From Streptomyces sp. NBC_01669 (GTDB lineage Bacteria; Actinomycetota; Actinomycetes; Streptomycetales; Streptomycetaceae), in the NCBI RefSeq assembly GCF_026339735.1, contig NZ_JAPEQG010000001.1:496001-560000 (forward strand): a stretch of DNA of 64,000 nt, in the 5' to 3' direction. The translations under genes and the position numbers were made by a program. Below, piece after piece: positions 38,788-47,739 of the stretch. The notes under the pieces were generated by a model. The model worked only from the letters and a program-made list of their open reading frames with translations, was not told the DNA's origin and searched no databases. Position 1 is the stretch's first letter, and the number at the start of each line of letters is the position of its first letter.

Positions 38788-40167
38788 ATGCAACAGCCAC
38801 TTGAGCCGCAGGAGATACCTCCCGGCTGCCCCGCGCACGGGAACGTCCAGATGTACGGCCCCGCGTTCGGAGCCGACCCCGACAGCCACTACGCACAGCT
38901 GCGTTCGTTCGGTCTCAGTGCGCCCGTGGACATCGCCCCCGACGTCCAGGCCGAGCTCGTCACCAGCTACGACGCCGCTCTGTACGTCCTGCAGAACCCC
39001 GCCTCCTTCGTGCGCGACTCCCGCCGCTGGAACGCCCTCAACGAAGGGCGCGTCCCGGCCGACAGCCCGGCACTGCCCATGATGGGTTACCGCCCCAACG
39101 CGCTCTTCAGTGACGGTGCGGCACATGCCCGACTGCGTCAGGCCGTTACCGACAGTCTCGCCACGGTCAACGAGCACCAGCTCATCAGGCAGACACAACA
39201 GTCCGCCGCCTACCTGATCAGCCAGTTCAGTACCGACATCCGCGGCCAGGCGGAGCTGATGGCCGAGTACGCCCAGCCGCTGCCTCTGCTGGTCTTCAGC
39301 AACCTGTTCGGCTGCCCGCCCGAGATCGGCGACCGCGTGATCGCCGGGATCAGTGGCATCTTCGAGGGCACACCCGGGGCCGACGAGGTGCTCGGCGGGG
39401 CGCTCACCGAGCTGATCGCCCTCAAGCGGCGGCGCCCGGCAGCCGACCTCACGACGCGTCTGATGGGGCACCCGGCCCAGCTGAGCGACGAAGAGGTGCT
39501 GCACCAGCTGGTCACTCTGCTCTCCGGTGGCACCGCGCCGCTGGCCGCGGCCATCGGCACCAGTAGCGCCCTGTACCTCGGAGAGGACTGGCAGGTCGGC
39601 CTCCCGGTCGAGGACGCGGTCTCCCAGACCCTCTGGAACTACGCGCCGATCGCCAACTACGCGGCCCACTACCCGACTCACGACGTCGAGCTCGGCGACA
39701 GGGTGATCCGGGCCAACGACCCGATCCTGATCTCATTCGCCGCGGCCAACACCGACCCGAAGCTGACCGAACACCGCGAAAAGCTCAGCGCCAAGGCGCA
39801 CTTGGCATTCGGAGCGGGCCCACACGCCTGCCCCGCCAAGGACCCGGCTTTCATGATCGCCGTGACTGCCGTCGAAGCACTGCTCAACCGGCTTCCCGAC
39901 GTCGAGATGCGTGTCCCGTTCAAGGCGCTCACCTGGACGCCGAGCCCGTGGAGCCGCTCGCTGGTCACCCTCCCGATCCGCTTCACCCCGAGGGCTGTTC
40001 CCCAGGCAGCCGAGTCGGCCGGATCGAACGCGGGCCAGATGCCCCAGCAGCAGACAGCCGCCTCCTCGCCCTCCACCGCCGCACCCTCGCATACGAACGC
40101 CGGTGTCGCGCCGCAGCCCAAGGGCGGCCTGTTCAGCCGCTTCCTGGCGTGGACCAGGGGCGAGTGA
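38788..40167 (+). CDS. cvnE: Conservon P450 of CYP157 type, lacks the ExxR motif
   Basis: A 459-residue P450-fold protein. The heme loop is intact (FGAGPHACPAK, Cys348). The K-helix, which in nearly all P450s carries ExxR, reads SQTLW at residues 279-283; S. coelicolor CYP157 proteins have EQSLW there and are known for this loss. The I-helix region (LLSGGTAPLAAAIG, about 245-257) also lacks the acid-alcohol pair used for oxygen activation. The role is therefore more likely sensory or structural than monooxygenase. A Pro/Ala/Gln-rich tail of about 60 residues is added at the C-terminus. GGAG precedes the ATG. Conservons of S. coelicolor carry CYP157-CYP154 pairs in the same order. Confidence 0.9.
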   Translation: MQQPLEPQEIPPGCPAHGNVQMYGPAFGADPDSHYAQLRSFGLSAPVDIAPDVQAELVTSYDAALYVLQNPASFVRDSRRWNALNEGRVPADSPALPMMGYRPNALFSDGAAHARLRQAVTDSLATVNEHQLIRQTQQSAAYLISQFSTDIRGQAELMAEYAQPLPLLVFSNLFGCPPEIGDRVIAGISGIFEGTPGADEVLGGALTELIALKRRRPAADLTTRLMGHPAQLSDEEVLHQLVTLLSGGTAPLAAAIGTSSALYLGEDWQVGLPVEDAVSQTLWNYAPIANYAAHYPTHDVELGDRVIRANDPILISFAAANTDPKLTEHREKLSAKAHLAFGAGPHACPAKDPAFMIAVTAVEALLNRLPDVEMRVPFKALTWTPSPWSRSLVTLPIRFTPRAVPQAAESAGSNAGQMPQQQTAASSPSTAAPSHTNAGVAPQPKGGLFSRFLAWTRGE

Positions 40168-40190
40168 GGGAAAAGTGATTTTAGTAACCT

Positions 40191-40204
40191 CCTGAGTACT
40201 CAGG
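40191..40204. promoter_or_regulatory. 14-bp palindrome between the two P450 genes
   Basis: CCTGAGTACTCAGG is a perfect palindrome in the 104-bp gap between the CYP157-like and CYP154-like genes, inside an unusually AT-rich patch (AAAAGTGATTTTAGTAA just before). It could be an operator for an internal promoter that uncouples the second P450 from the conservon, or an RNA hairpin. Confidence 0.4.
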
Positions 40205-40271
40205 GGTAGTGGATGCTTTAACGATCTTGTGGGTATGCATGGCGGCTGGTTCTCAGAAAGGAGCCGCCTCC

Positions 40272-41519
40272 ATGGGCGTTGCCACAACTCCGTCGTACGA
40301 CCGCCGGGCGTCCGCCTCCCTCTTCTCCCGTCTGCGGACGGCCAGAGGGCAGGCAGACCCCTTCCCGATATACGCCGAACTCCTCTCGCGGGGCGAGGTG
40401 GTGCCCGCCCCCTGGGGCGGCTCCGTCGTGACGGGCTTCGCCGCCTGCGACCAGGTTCTGCGCAGCCGTCAATGGCTGGAGCCCGACAAGAGATGGCGGG
40501 AGCGCCAGGGGGCCGGGACACGTTGGAACGCACCCTCCTCACGCGAGATGAGCAACACGCTCGCCGCGCTCAACCCCCCCGACCACACCAAGGTGAGACG
40601 AGCGGCGGGCACCTTCGACCGAGCCACTGTGGAGCGCATCGGCCGCAATGTGAACCGGACCACGGATCAGCTCCTCGACGCCTTCACGGAGCGAATACGC
40701 ACCGGCGAGGCGGACTTCTCGGAGCTTGTCTGCGAGGAGCTGCCGGTGGCCACCATAGGCGACTGGCTCGGGCTGCCGCAGGCCGACTGGCCCAGACTCA
40801 GGCAGTTGACACATGATCAGGTCTTCACCCAGGAGCTGCTGCCGTCGGCCAGCCAACTGGCATTGTCCGACGCGGCCACGGCCGAACTCCGCACCTATTT
40901 CATGGACCTGGTGCGTGATCGGCGCTCCCACCCCGGTGATGACCCCGTCACCCGGTGGATCCAGACGTGGGACGCGATCGAGCCCGACCAGGACAAGGCC
41001 GACGAGGCGGTCTACTTCCTGGTGTTGTTCGTCCTGCTGGCCGCCCTGGAGACCACCGCGACCCTCCTCTCGACGATGACACTCCGGCTCGTCGAAAGCC
41101 CGGAACGCTGGGACATGATCGCCGATAACCCGGGCCACGTACCCGGGTTCGTGGAGGAGACGCTCCGCTACGACCCGCCCACCCACGTGATCAGCAGGGT
41201 CGCCTCGCAGGACTCCGTGCTGGGAGGCGTCGAGATCCGCCGCGGCGAGATGGTCCACCTCATGGTCGGAGCGGCGCACCGAGACCCGGCCAGACACAGC
41301 GACGCGGACCGGTTCGACCCCGAACGCACGCCTGGCCACCTCGCATTCAGTGGCGGCATCCACTACTGCCTCGGCGCGCCGCTGGCCCGCCTCGAAGCCC
41401 AGACCCTTCTCCGCCAACTGATCCGGCGCCTTCCCCGCCTCACCCTCGTACGCCCCCCGTCGATGGCGCCCCGTGTGGCGTTCCGACGCCTGCTGAACCT
41501 GGACGTAGCCCTCGCATGA
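40272..41519 (+). CDS. cvnF: Cytochrome P450 of CYP154 type
   Basis: A 415-residue P450 with intact hallmarks: ExxR as ETLR (Glu296, Arg299), heme loop FSGGIHYCLGAPLARLE (Cys366), and an I-helix LLAALETTATLL (about 255-266) in which AGxxT is replaced by ALETT. It should bind heme and be catalytic. It pairs with the preceding CYP157-like protein, as in S. coelicolor conservons. The ATG at 40272 follows AAAGGAG and is preferred to the upstream ATG at 40209. Its stop overlaps the next gene by 4 bp. The substrate is unknown. Confidence 0.92.
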   Translation: MGVATTPSYDRRASASLFSRLRTARGQADPFPIYAELLSRGEVVPAPWGGSVVTGFAACDQVLRSRQWLEPDKRWRERQGAGTRWNAPSSREMSNTLAALNPPDHTKVRRAAGTFDRATVERIGRNVNRTTDQLLDAFTERIRTGEADFSELVCEELPVATIGDWLGLPQADWPRLRQLTHDQVFTQELLPSASQLALSDAATAELRTYFMDLVRDRRSHPGDDPVTRWIQTWDAIEPDQDKADEAVYFLVLFVLLAALETTATLLSTMTLRLVESPERWDMIADNPGHVPGFVEETLRYDPPTHVISRVASQDSVLGGVEIRRGEMVHLMVGAAHRDPARHSDADRFDPERTPGHLAFSGGIHYCLGAPLARLEAQTLLRQLIRRLPRLTLVRPPSMAPRVAFRRLLNLDVALA

Positions 41520-42301
41520 CCGAATCGACCCCCACCCCCGCACTCGCCTGGACCGCTCCCAAGGCGATACGTGCCGAGCAGGACGGCCCCGTACTGCATG
41601 TCCGCCTCAACCCCTGGGGACAGGACGACACGTTGGACGCCGCAGTCCTCGACGACCTCGTCACCCTGCTCGACGACCTCCACGAAAGACCCGACGTCCG
41701 GATCCTGACGCTGTCGTCACTGGGTACGGATTTCTGCCTGGGTGCCGACCGCAACGAGTACCAGGAGGCACTGGCCGCCGATCCGTCCGGAGCAACCCTG
41801 CGGCGCATCGCCGACAAGGCGCACCGCCTGTGCCAGGCCCTGGAGAACACTCACGCGGTCACCATCGCCCGGTTGCACGGGCGGGTCATCGGCGCGGGTC
41901 TCGCCCTCGCCTCCTTCTGCGATCTGCGCGCCGGTGCCGACACCAGCCGCTTTCGCATGCCGGAGGTCGGCATAGGGCTACCGCCGGCGTGGGGCGGGGC
42001 GATGGGACGCCTGGTCTCCGAGGCCGGCACCTCCAGGATTCGCGAGCTCATGCTCACCTGCGACGTCTTCGACGCCGACACGGCCCACCGTATCGGTCTG
42101 CTCCACCGGACCGCCCCACTCGACCAGCTGGACAAGGTGATCGATTCCTGGACCAGGCCCCTCGTCCGACGCTCGCCCGAAGCACTCGTCCTGACCAAAC
42201 GGATGCTGGCCGGCTACGCACGGGCGGACAGGACGGCAGACGTCTCCCTGCTCGACTCCCATCTCCTGGCAGCCACTCTCCACCAGCGCGCAAGGGGCTG
42301 A
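41516..42301 (+). CDS. Enoyl-CoA hydratase/isomerase family protein
   Basis: A 261-residue crotonase-fold protein. The oxyanion-hole segments are recognisable as SLGTDFCLGADRNEY and VIGAGLALASFCDLRAGAD, followed by FRMPEVGIGLPPAWGG. The usual catalytic Glu positions are not clear, so the exact reaction (hydration, isomerisation or thioester hydrolysis) is open. The ATGA overlap with the CYP154-like gene places it in the conservon transcript, an unusual partner. A truncated paralogue lies at 43926-44385. Confidence 0.88.
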   Translation: MTESTPTPALAWTAPKAIRAEQDGPVLHVRLNPWGQDDTLDAAVLDDLVTLLDDLHERPDVRILTLSSLGTDFCLGADRNEYQEALAADPSGATLRRIADKAHRLCQALENTHAVTIARLHGRVIGAGLALASFCDLRAGADTSRFRMPEVGIGLPPAWGGAMGRLVSEAGTSRIRELMLTCDVFDADTAHRIGLLHRTAPLDQLDKVIDSWTRPLVRRSPEALVLTKRMLAGYARADRTADVSLLDSHLLAATLHQRARG

Positions 42302-42510
42302 TCCTCCCAGGCTGATACGAGCGTCCGGCCCGCCACGGACCGCCGAGGCATGGGGACGGCCGGGTGCCTCGGCGCGTGTGGCGGGCACAGTGCGCGCGGC
42401 GAGGTACCCGGCCATTCACGATCAGATGCGAGGAAGTAGGCGAGCTCGTCGGGCTTGGTGATGCTGCGGCGGGCTGACGCACACCGGCACCTCGCGAGTG
42501 GCCGCCCGCG

Positions 42511-43728
42511 TCAGCCGGTGGCGGGCGAGGTGCCCAGGAAGCCGGACAGGACGTCCAGCAGCCTGTCGACGTCCTCGGCGCTGTTGTAGGGGGCCAGACC
42601 GATCCGCAGTCCGCCCTCGTCGCCCAGTCCGAGCCTGCGGGATGCCTCCAGCGCGTAGAACGAGCCGGCCGGAGCGTCGACGCCTCGCTCCGCCAGGTAT
42701 CGCGAGGCGGCGGCGCTCCGGTCTGCCAGGGTGAGCAGCAGGGTCGGCGTACGGTGGGCGGCCCGGGAGTGCACGGTGACACTGCCGAGGGCGGCCAGTC
42801 CTTGCTCGATGCGGGCCCGGAGGGCGTCCTCGTGGGTCTCGATCGCCTCGAAGGCGGCGAGGAGCTGTTCCCGGCGGGTGCCGTCGGAGCCGGGGGCCAG
42901 TCCGGCGAGGAAGTCCACCGCCGCGCGGGCGCCGGCGAGCAATTCGTAGGGCAGCGTGCCCAGTTCGAAGCGCTCGGGAACCACGTCGGTGGAGGGCAGG
43001 AGCTTGTCCGGGCGCAGCGTCTCCAGCAGCTCGGGGCGGCTCGCCAGCACGCCGAGGTGCGGGCCGAGGAATTTGTACGGCGAGCAGACCAGGAAGTCCG
43101 CGCCGAGGCCGGGCAGGTCGACGGCGGCGTGCGAGGCGTAGTGCACCGCGTCCACATGCAACAGCGCTCCGGCCCGGTGTACCAGGTCGGCGACAGCCGG
43201 GATGTCGGGGCGGGTGCCGATCAGATTGGACGCTGCGGTGACGGCGACCAAGCGGGTGCGCGCGGAGAGCACCTGTGCGATGTCGTCGGTCGTCAGCTCA
43301 CCGGTGGCCGGGTCGAAGTCTGCCCAGCGGACGGCGGCGCCCACAGCCTCGGCCGCCTGGATCCAGGGGCGGATATTGGAGTCGTGGTCGAGCCGGCTGA
43401 CGACCACCTCGTCGCCGGGGCCCCAGTTCTTGGCGAGGGTGCGCGACAGGTCGTAGGCGAGCTGGGTGGAACTGCGGCCGAAGACGATGCCCCGTGGATC
43501 GGCACCCAGCAGGTCGGCCAGCGCGCGGCGGGCGCCGGTCACGACAGCCTCCGCGTTACGCTCGCCCTCGGTGGTGAGGCCCCGGTTCGCCAGCGGGTTG
43601 GCCAATGCGTCCGCGATGGCGTCGATCACGGGTTGAGGTGTCTGGGTGCCGCCGGGGGCGTCGAAGCGGGCGGAACCCGACTTCAGGGCGGGGAACTGGG
43701 CGCGGACGGCGTCGACATCAAAGCTCAT
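42511..43728 (-). CDS. Cysteine desulfurase-like PLP enzyme
   Basis: A 405-residue class V aminotransferase-fold protein of the cysteine-desulfurase-like (TIGR01976-type) group. The PLP motif region has FGRSSTQLAYDLSRTL, LDHDSNIRPW, HVDAVHYASHAAVDL, and the lysine in SPYKFLGPHLG. The active-site cysteine loop of true IscS/SufS enzymes is not visible near the C-terminus (LAPYNSAEDVDRLL), so real desulfurase activity is doubtful. The ATG follows AGGAG. It sits alone on the minus strand between two hydratase sequences. Confidence 0.88.
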   Translation of the reverse strand: MSFDVDAVRAQFPALKSGSARFDAPGGTQTPQPVIDAIADALANPLANRGLTTEGERNAEAVVTGARRALADLLGADPRGIVFGRSSTQLAYDLSRTLAKNWGPGDEVVVSRLDHDSNIRPWIQAAEAVGAAVRWADFDPATGELTTDDIAQVLSARTRLVAVTAASNLIGTRPDIPAVADLVHRAGALLHVDAVHYASHAAVDLPGLGADFLVCSPYKFLGPHLGVLASRPELLETLRPDKLLPSTDVVPERFELGTLPYELLAGARAAVDFLAGLAPGSDGTRREQLLAAFEAIETHEDALRARIEQGLAALGSVTVHSRAAHRTPTLLLTLADRSAAASRYLAERGVDAPAGSFYALEASRRLGLGDEGGLRIGLAPYNSAEDVDRLLDVLSGFLGTSPATG

Positions 43729-43925
43729 GCGTACTCCTGTAGGCGAGATGACGAGGTGAGCGCCACGGTACGGGGTGCGGGAGCACGGCTGCCGGTGCGG
43801 GGAGCCCTGCTTGCCCGGGACCGCTGCGGCGAGGGGCCGAGGAACGGGGCTCTCTCCCTTCCGCATGTCTGCCGCCGGTCCTTCGGGATCCCACAGCAAC
43901 GCCCGGCAAGGATCGCACTCGCCAC

Positions 43926-44385
43926 CACTCATGCGGTCACCATCGCCCGGCTGCACGGCGGAGTGATCGGAGCAGGCCTGGGACTCGCGATCTTCTGTGA
44001 TCTGCGGGTCGGGGCGGACACCTGCCGGTTCCGCATGCCGGAGCTGGGCCTCGGCGTTCCGCCGGCCTGGGGCGGGGTCCGGCCCCGGCTGCTCGCCGAG
44101 TCGGGAGCGGCGAAGGTCCGCGGGCTGATCCTCACGGCGGACAACTTCGATGCCGTACGGGCGACGGAACTCTCCATACTCCACAAGGCCGTCCCGGAGG
44201 ACGAACTCGACAGCATCATCGTGCGGTGGACCAAGCCGCTGGTCCGCAGGTCTCCCGCGGCGCTGCGGAGCGCCGAGGTCATGCTCAATGCCTACGCGGG
44301 CGCTGCCCGCCTCGCGGACGCCTCGCTCTTCGACGCGGAGCTGCTGACCGCCTCGGTGGCGGCGCAGACGGCGCGGGCGCGCTGA
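43926..44385 (+). pseudogene. Truncated enoyl-CoA hydratase, paralogue of the conservon gene
   Basis: From about 43926 the plus strand encodes THAVTIARLHGGVIGAGLGLAIFCDLRVGAD, FRMPELGLGVPPAWGG, and so on to a normal C-terminus. This matches residues about 110-258 of the hydratase at 41516-42301, with about 60% identity by eye. The N-terminal 110 residues, including the first oxyanion segment, are missing; upstream sequence in this frame is unrelated. No ribosome binding site or start codon fits the join. It is a 5'-truncated copy, perhaps left by a rearrangement that brought in the desulfurase-like gene. Confidence 0.75.
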
Positions 44386-44408
44386 GCTGCCGGACCCCCA
44401 GGGCATGC

Positions 44409-44445
44409 GTGAGGCCCGGCACCGCGTTACGGTGCCGGGCCTCAC
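44409..44445. terminator. Strong bidirectional hairpin before rbsD end
   Basis: A perfect 16-bp inverted repeat (arms 44409-44424 and 44430-44445, loop CGTTA) lies between the plus-strand hydratase remnant and the end of the minus-strand rbs operon. It is the probable terminator of the rbs transcript. Confidence 0.85.
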
Positions 44446-44460
44446 TCGTATGCACACGGA

Positions 44461-44850
44461 TCAGAAGAAGACTCCGCAGCGCAGCAGGACGTTCGCGTAG
44501 GGCCGCGCCTCCCCGGTGCGTACGACCAACCGCGCCCCCGCCGACAGCGCCTTGAGCTCGTCGTGCGGCACCAGCTGCAGATCCGGCAGGCATCCTGCCA
44601 GCAGTCCGGCGGCCGCCGGATTCGCCTCCCGCACCTCGCACGCGGCCGTGGCACCCTCGATCACCAGCTCGTCCAACAGCCCTTCGAGCACATCGGCGAA
44701 CGAAGGTATTCCGGCACGGAAGGCCAGATCGACGACCCGCGGACCGGCCGGGACGGGCATGCCCGCGTCGCAGACGAGGACCTCGTCGCCATGGCCAAGC
44801 TCGGCCAGCGCCCCCGCCAGATGACGGTTGAGAATTCCGTCCTTCTTCAC
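44461..44850 (-). CDS. rbsD: D-ribose pyranase
   Basis: A 129-residue RbsD mutarotase that turns beta-pyranose into beta-furanose ribose so that ribokinase can use it. Family hallmarks are MKKDGILNRHLAGALAELGHGD with the catalytic His, VCDAGMPVP and the C-terminal RTGEARPYANVLLRCGV. It is the last gene of the operon; its GTG start overlaps the rbsK stop (GTGA). Confidence 0.95.
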   Translation of the reverse strand: MKKDGILNRHLAGALAELGHGDEVLVCDAGMPVPAGPRVVDLAFRAGIPSFADVLEGLLDELVIEGATAACEVREANPAAAGLLAGCLPDLQLVPHDELKALSAGARLVVRTGEARPYANVLLRCGVFF

Positions 44851-45752
44851 AGCGCGGAAACCTCCTCGGCGGTCGGGAAGGACACCTGCGCGCCTTCCCT
44901 GGTGACAGCTGCGGCGCCCACCCGCACGGCGAAGGCGGCAGCCGTCGCGATGTCCTCGCCCACGCTGAGCCGCCAGGCAAGGGCGGCGGTGAAAGCGTCA
45001 CCGGCACCGGTGGTGTCCACGGCGTCCACCCGGGGGCTCGGGATCCGTGCCACGGCGTCCGTACGGCCGTCGGCGACCAGCGCGCCGTCCGCGCCCAGGG
45101 TGATCACCACCGACTGCGGGCCGAGGGCGAGGAGTGCCCGGGCCCAGTCCTCGGGGCCGGGCCCCGCGGAAGCGCCGAGCACGAACCGGGCCTCGTGCTC
45201 GTTGACGACCAGCGGGTCGCAGGCGGCGAGTACATCGTCGGGCAGCGGCGCGGGCGGCGACGGGTTCAGAACGAACCGGGCACCGGGCGGCCGGGTTCGT
45301 GCCACCTCGGCCACGGTCTCCAGGGGGATCTCCAGCTGTGCCGAGACGACCCGGGCGCCGGCGAGCAGGTCGGCGGCCGCGCGGATGTCGTCGGGAGTCA
45401 GCCGGGCGTTGGCCCCCGGCGAGACCACGATGCTGTTGTCACCCGACGGATCCACCGTGATCAGCGCAACCCCGGTGGGCGCCCCGCCGACGAGGACACC
45501 ACCGGTGTCCACGCCGGCCTCGCGCTGCGATTCCAGCAGCAGCCGACCATGGGCGTCGTCGCCCACCCGGGCCAGCAGAGCGGTCCTGGCTCCGAGGCGG
45601 GCCGCGGCGACGGCCTGGTTGCCTCCCTTCCCGCCCGGATGGACGGCAAGGTCGGAGCCGAGCACGGTCTCTCCCGGCGCGGGGCGCCGCTCGACGCCGA
45701 TCACCAGGTCGGCGTTGGCCGACCCTACGACCAGCAGGTCGTAGTCCTGCAT
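44847..45752 (-). CDS. rbsK: Ribokinase
   Basis: A 301-residue PfkB-family kinase that phosphorylates ribose at O5. The signature HPGGKGGNQAVAAARLGA is near the N-terminus, and DTTGAGDAFTAALAWRL with the catalytic Asp is near the C-terminus. The ATG at 45752 has GAAGGA in front and is preferred to an upstream Met at 45779. It follows the transporter fusion by 37 bp. Confidence 0.95.
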   Translation of the reverse strand: MQDYDLLVVGSANADLVIGVERRPAPGETVLGSDLAVHPGGKGGNQAVAAARLGARTALLARVGDDAHGRLLLESQREAGVDTGGVLVGGAPTGVALITVDPSGDNSIVVSPGANARLTPDDIRAAADLLAGARVVSAQLEIPLETVAEVARTRPPGARFVLNPSPPAPLPDDVLAACDPLVVNEHEARFVLGASAGPGPEDWARALLALGPQSVVITLGADGALVADGRTDAVARIPSPRVDAVDTTGAGDAFTAALAWRLSVGEDIATAAAFAVRVGAAAVTREGAQVSFPTAEEVSAL

Positions 45753-45789
45753 CGCTGTCCTTCTTTCACTGGGATCCAAGGGTGGGTGG

Positions 45790-47739
45790 TCAGGAGAAGT
45801 CGGCGACGTTCTTCTCCGTCACGACCTTCACGGGCACCTTGACCATGCTGTCGACCTTCTTGCCGCGCGTGGCCTCGACCGCGTTCTGCACGGCGATCTT
45901 CCCGAGCTCCTTCGGCTGCTGGGCCACCGAGGCGTACAGCGTGCCCGTCGCGACCGCCTTCAGACCGTCGGGGGTGCCGTCGAATCCGACGACGTCGACG
46001 GACGTGCCGGCCTTGCTGCCGAGCGCCTTGACCGCGCCGAGCGCCATCTCGTCGTTCTCGGCGAAGACACCGGTGACTTTCGGGTGGGACTGCAGCAGGT
46101 TGGTCATGACGTCCAGGCCCTTGGTGCGGTCGAAGTCCGCGGGCTGGGAGGCGACGACCTTGATCCCCGGGTACGCCTTGATTCCCTCGGTGAAGCCCTG
46201 ACCGCGCTCGCGGCTGGCGGACGTGCCCGCGGTGCCTTGCAGGACGACGATGTCGCCCTTGCCGCCGAGCTTCTCGGCCAGCGCCTTCGCGGCGAGCCTG
46301 CCGCCCGCGACGTTGTCGGAGGCGACGAGCGTCGCGGTGTCCGCCTTGTTGACGCCGCGGTCGGCGGCGATCACCGGGATGTCGGCCTTGTTGGCGGCCC
46401 GCACCGCGGGTCCCACCGCATCCGAGTCCACCGGATTGACAATGATCGACTTCACGCCCTCACCGGTGAAGTTCTGGAGCTGGTTGGCCTGCTGCGACGC
46501 GTCGTTCTGCGCGTCCGTCACCGTGAGGTCGATGCCCGCGTGCTTGGCCTCCGCCTGCGCGCCCGCCTTCATCTGCACGAAGAAGGGGTTGTTGAGCGTG
46601 GAGAGCGACATGCCGACCTTGGTCGTCGTACCGGAGGAGCCGGGGTTGAAGAAGGACACGGCCGCGACCACGGCCGCCACGCACACCGCGGCGATCGCGA
46701 GTTTCACCGCTCCCTTGCCGCCCGGACCGGATGCACCGGAGGCTGCCGATGTCGGGGACCCGCCGCCGGCACGCCGACGCACCGTGTCCAGCAGGACGGC
46801 GAGCGCGATGACGACACCGATGACGACCTGCTGCCAGAAGGCCGAGACGGACAGCAGGTTGAGCCCGTTGCGGAGCACGGCGAGTATCAGCGCGCCGATC
46901 AGCGTTCCGGACGCCTTGCCGACGCCACCCGCCAGGCTGGCGCCGCCGATGACGACCGCGGCGATCGCGTCCAGCTCGTACCCCTGTGCGGCCTGCGGCT
47001 GCGCGGAGACCAGGCGGGAGGCGAGGACGATGCCCGCGACGGCGGCGAAAAGGCCGGACAGTGCGTAGATGACGAGCTTCTGCCGCTTGACGCGGAGCCC
47101 CGACAGCCTGGCCGCTTCCTCGTTGCCGCCGATCGCGTACATCGAGCGGCCGATGTATGTGCGCCCGAGGACGACTGCCGTGACCAGTCCCATCGCGACC
47201 ATCACGAGGACCGGAACGGGCAGCCACCCGCCGAGCGTGTCGCCGAGCACCGAGACGGAGTCGGGGAAGGCGATCGGGCTGCCCTGAGAGATGACGAGGG
47301 ACAGGCCACGGCCGATCGAGAGCATCGCCAGCGTGGCGATGAACGGCGGCAGTTTCCCGTACGAGACGAGGGCGCCGTTGACGAGGCCGCAGGCGATGCC
47401 GGTGGCCACGGCGAGGATCACCGCGATCCACACGGGGACGCCCCCGGACGTCGCCATCCAGGCGAGTACGGTCGCCGAGAGCGCGGCCACCGAGCCGACG
47501 GACAGGTCGATGCCCGCGGAGACGATGACGAAGGTGACACCGAACGCGAGGATCGCCGTCACGGAGGCCTGCACACCCACGTTGAGCAGGTTCTGAGTGG
47601 TCAGGAAGTCGCCGGAGAGCAGCGACATCGCCACCACCAGGACCACCAGGGCGCTCAGTGCGCCATTGTCGAGCAGGATGCGGCGGAGCGCCGAGGCGCC
47701 ACGCGCGCCCGTATTGCTCTTGAGCGTGTCAGTGGCCAC
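45790..47739 (-). CDS. rbsC: Ribose ABC transporter, permease fused to binding protein
   Basis: A 649-residue fusion. Residues 1 to about 330 are an RbsC-type permease with eight or more membrane segments and the conserved GIDLSVGSVAALSA and GGNEEAARLSGLRV loop. A short linker and one more hydrophobic segment (AIAAVCVAAVVAAVSFF) follow. Residues about 365-649 are a complete RbsB-type binding protein (KVGMSLSTLNNPFFVQM, VIAADRGVNKADTATLVASDN, VFAENDEMALGAVKA). The binding domain is thus tethered outside the membrane instead of being a free lipoprotein. The GTG at 47739 follows GGAGGG and is preferred to the ATG at 47757. It overlaps rbsA by 11 bp. Confidence 0.93.
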   Translation of the reverse strand: MATDTLKSNTGARGASALRRILLDNGALSALVVLVVAMSLLSGDFLTTQNLLNVGVQASVTAILAFGVTFVIVSAGIDLSVGSVAALSATVLAWMATSGGVPVWIAVILAVATGIACGLVNGALVSYGKLPPFIATLAMLSIGRGLSLVISQGSPIAFPDSVSVLGDTLGGWLPVPVLVMVAMGLVTAVVLGRTYIGRSMYAIGGNEEAARLSGLRVKRQKLVIYALSGLFAAVAGIVLASRLVSAQPQAAQGYELDAIAAVVIGGASLAGGVGKASGTLIGALILAVLRNGLNLLSVSAFWQQVVIGVVIALAVLLDTVRRRAGGGSPTSAASGASGPGGKGAVKLAIAAVCVAAVVAAVSFFNPGSSGTTTKVGMSLSTLNNPFFVQMKAGAQAEAKHAGIDLTVTDAQNDASQQANQLQNFTGEGVKSIIVNPVDSDAVGPAVRAANKADIPVIAADRGVNKADTATLVASDNVAGGRLAAKALAEKLGGKGDIVVLQGTAGTSASRERGQGFTEGIKAYPGIKVVASQPADFDRTKGLDVMTNLLQSHPKVTGVFAENDEMALGAVKALGSKAGTSVDVVGFDGTPDGLKAVATGTLYASVAQQPKELGKIAVQNAVEATRGKKVDSMVKVPVKVVTEKNVADFS

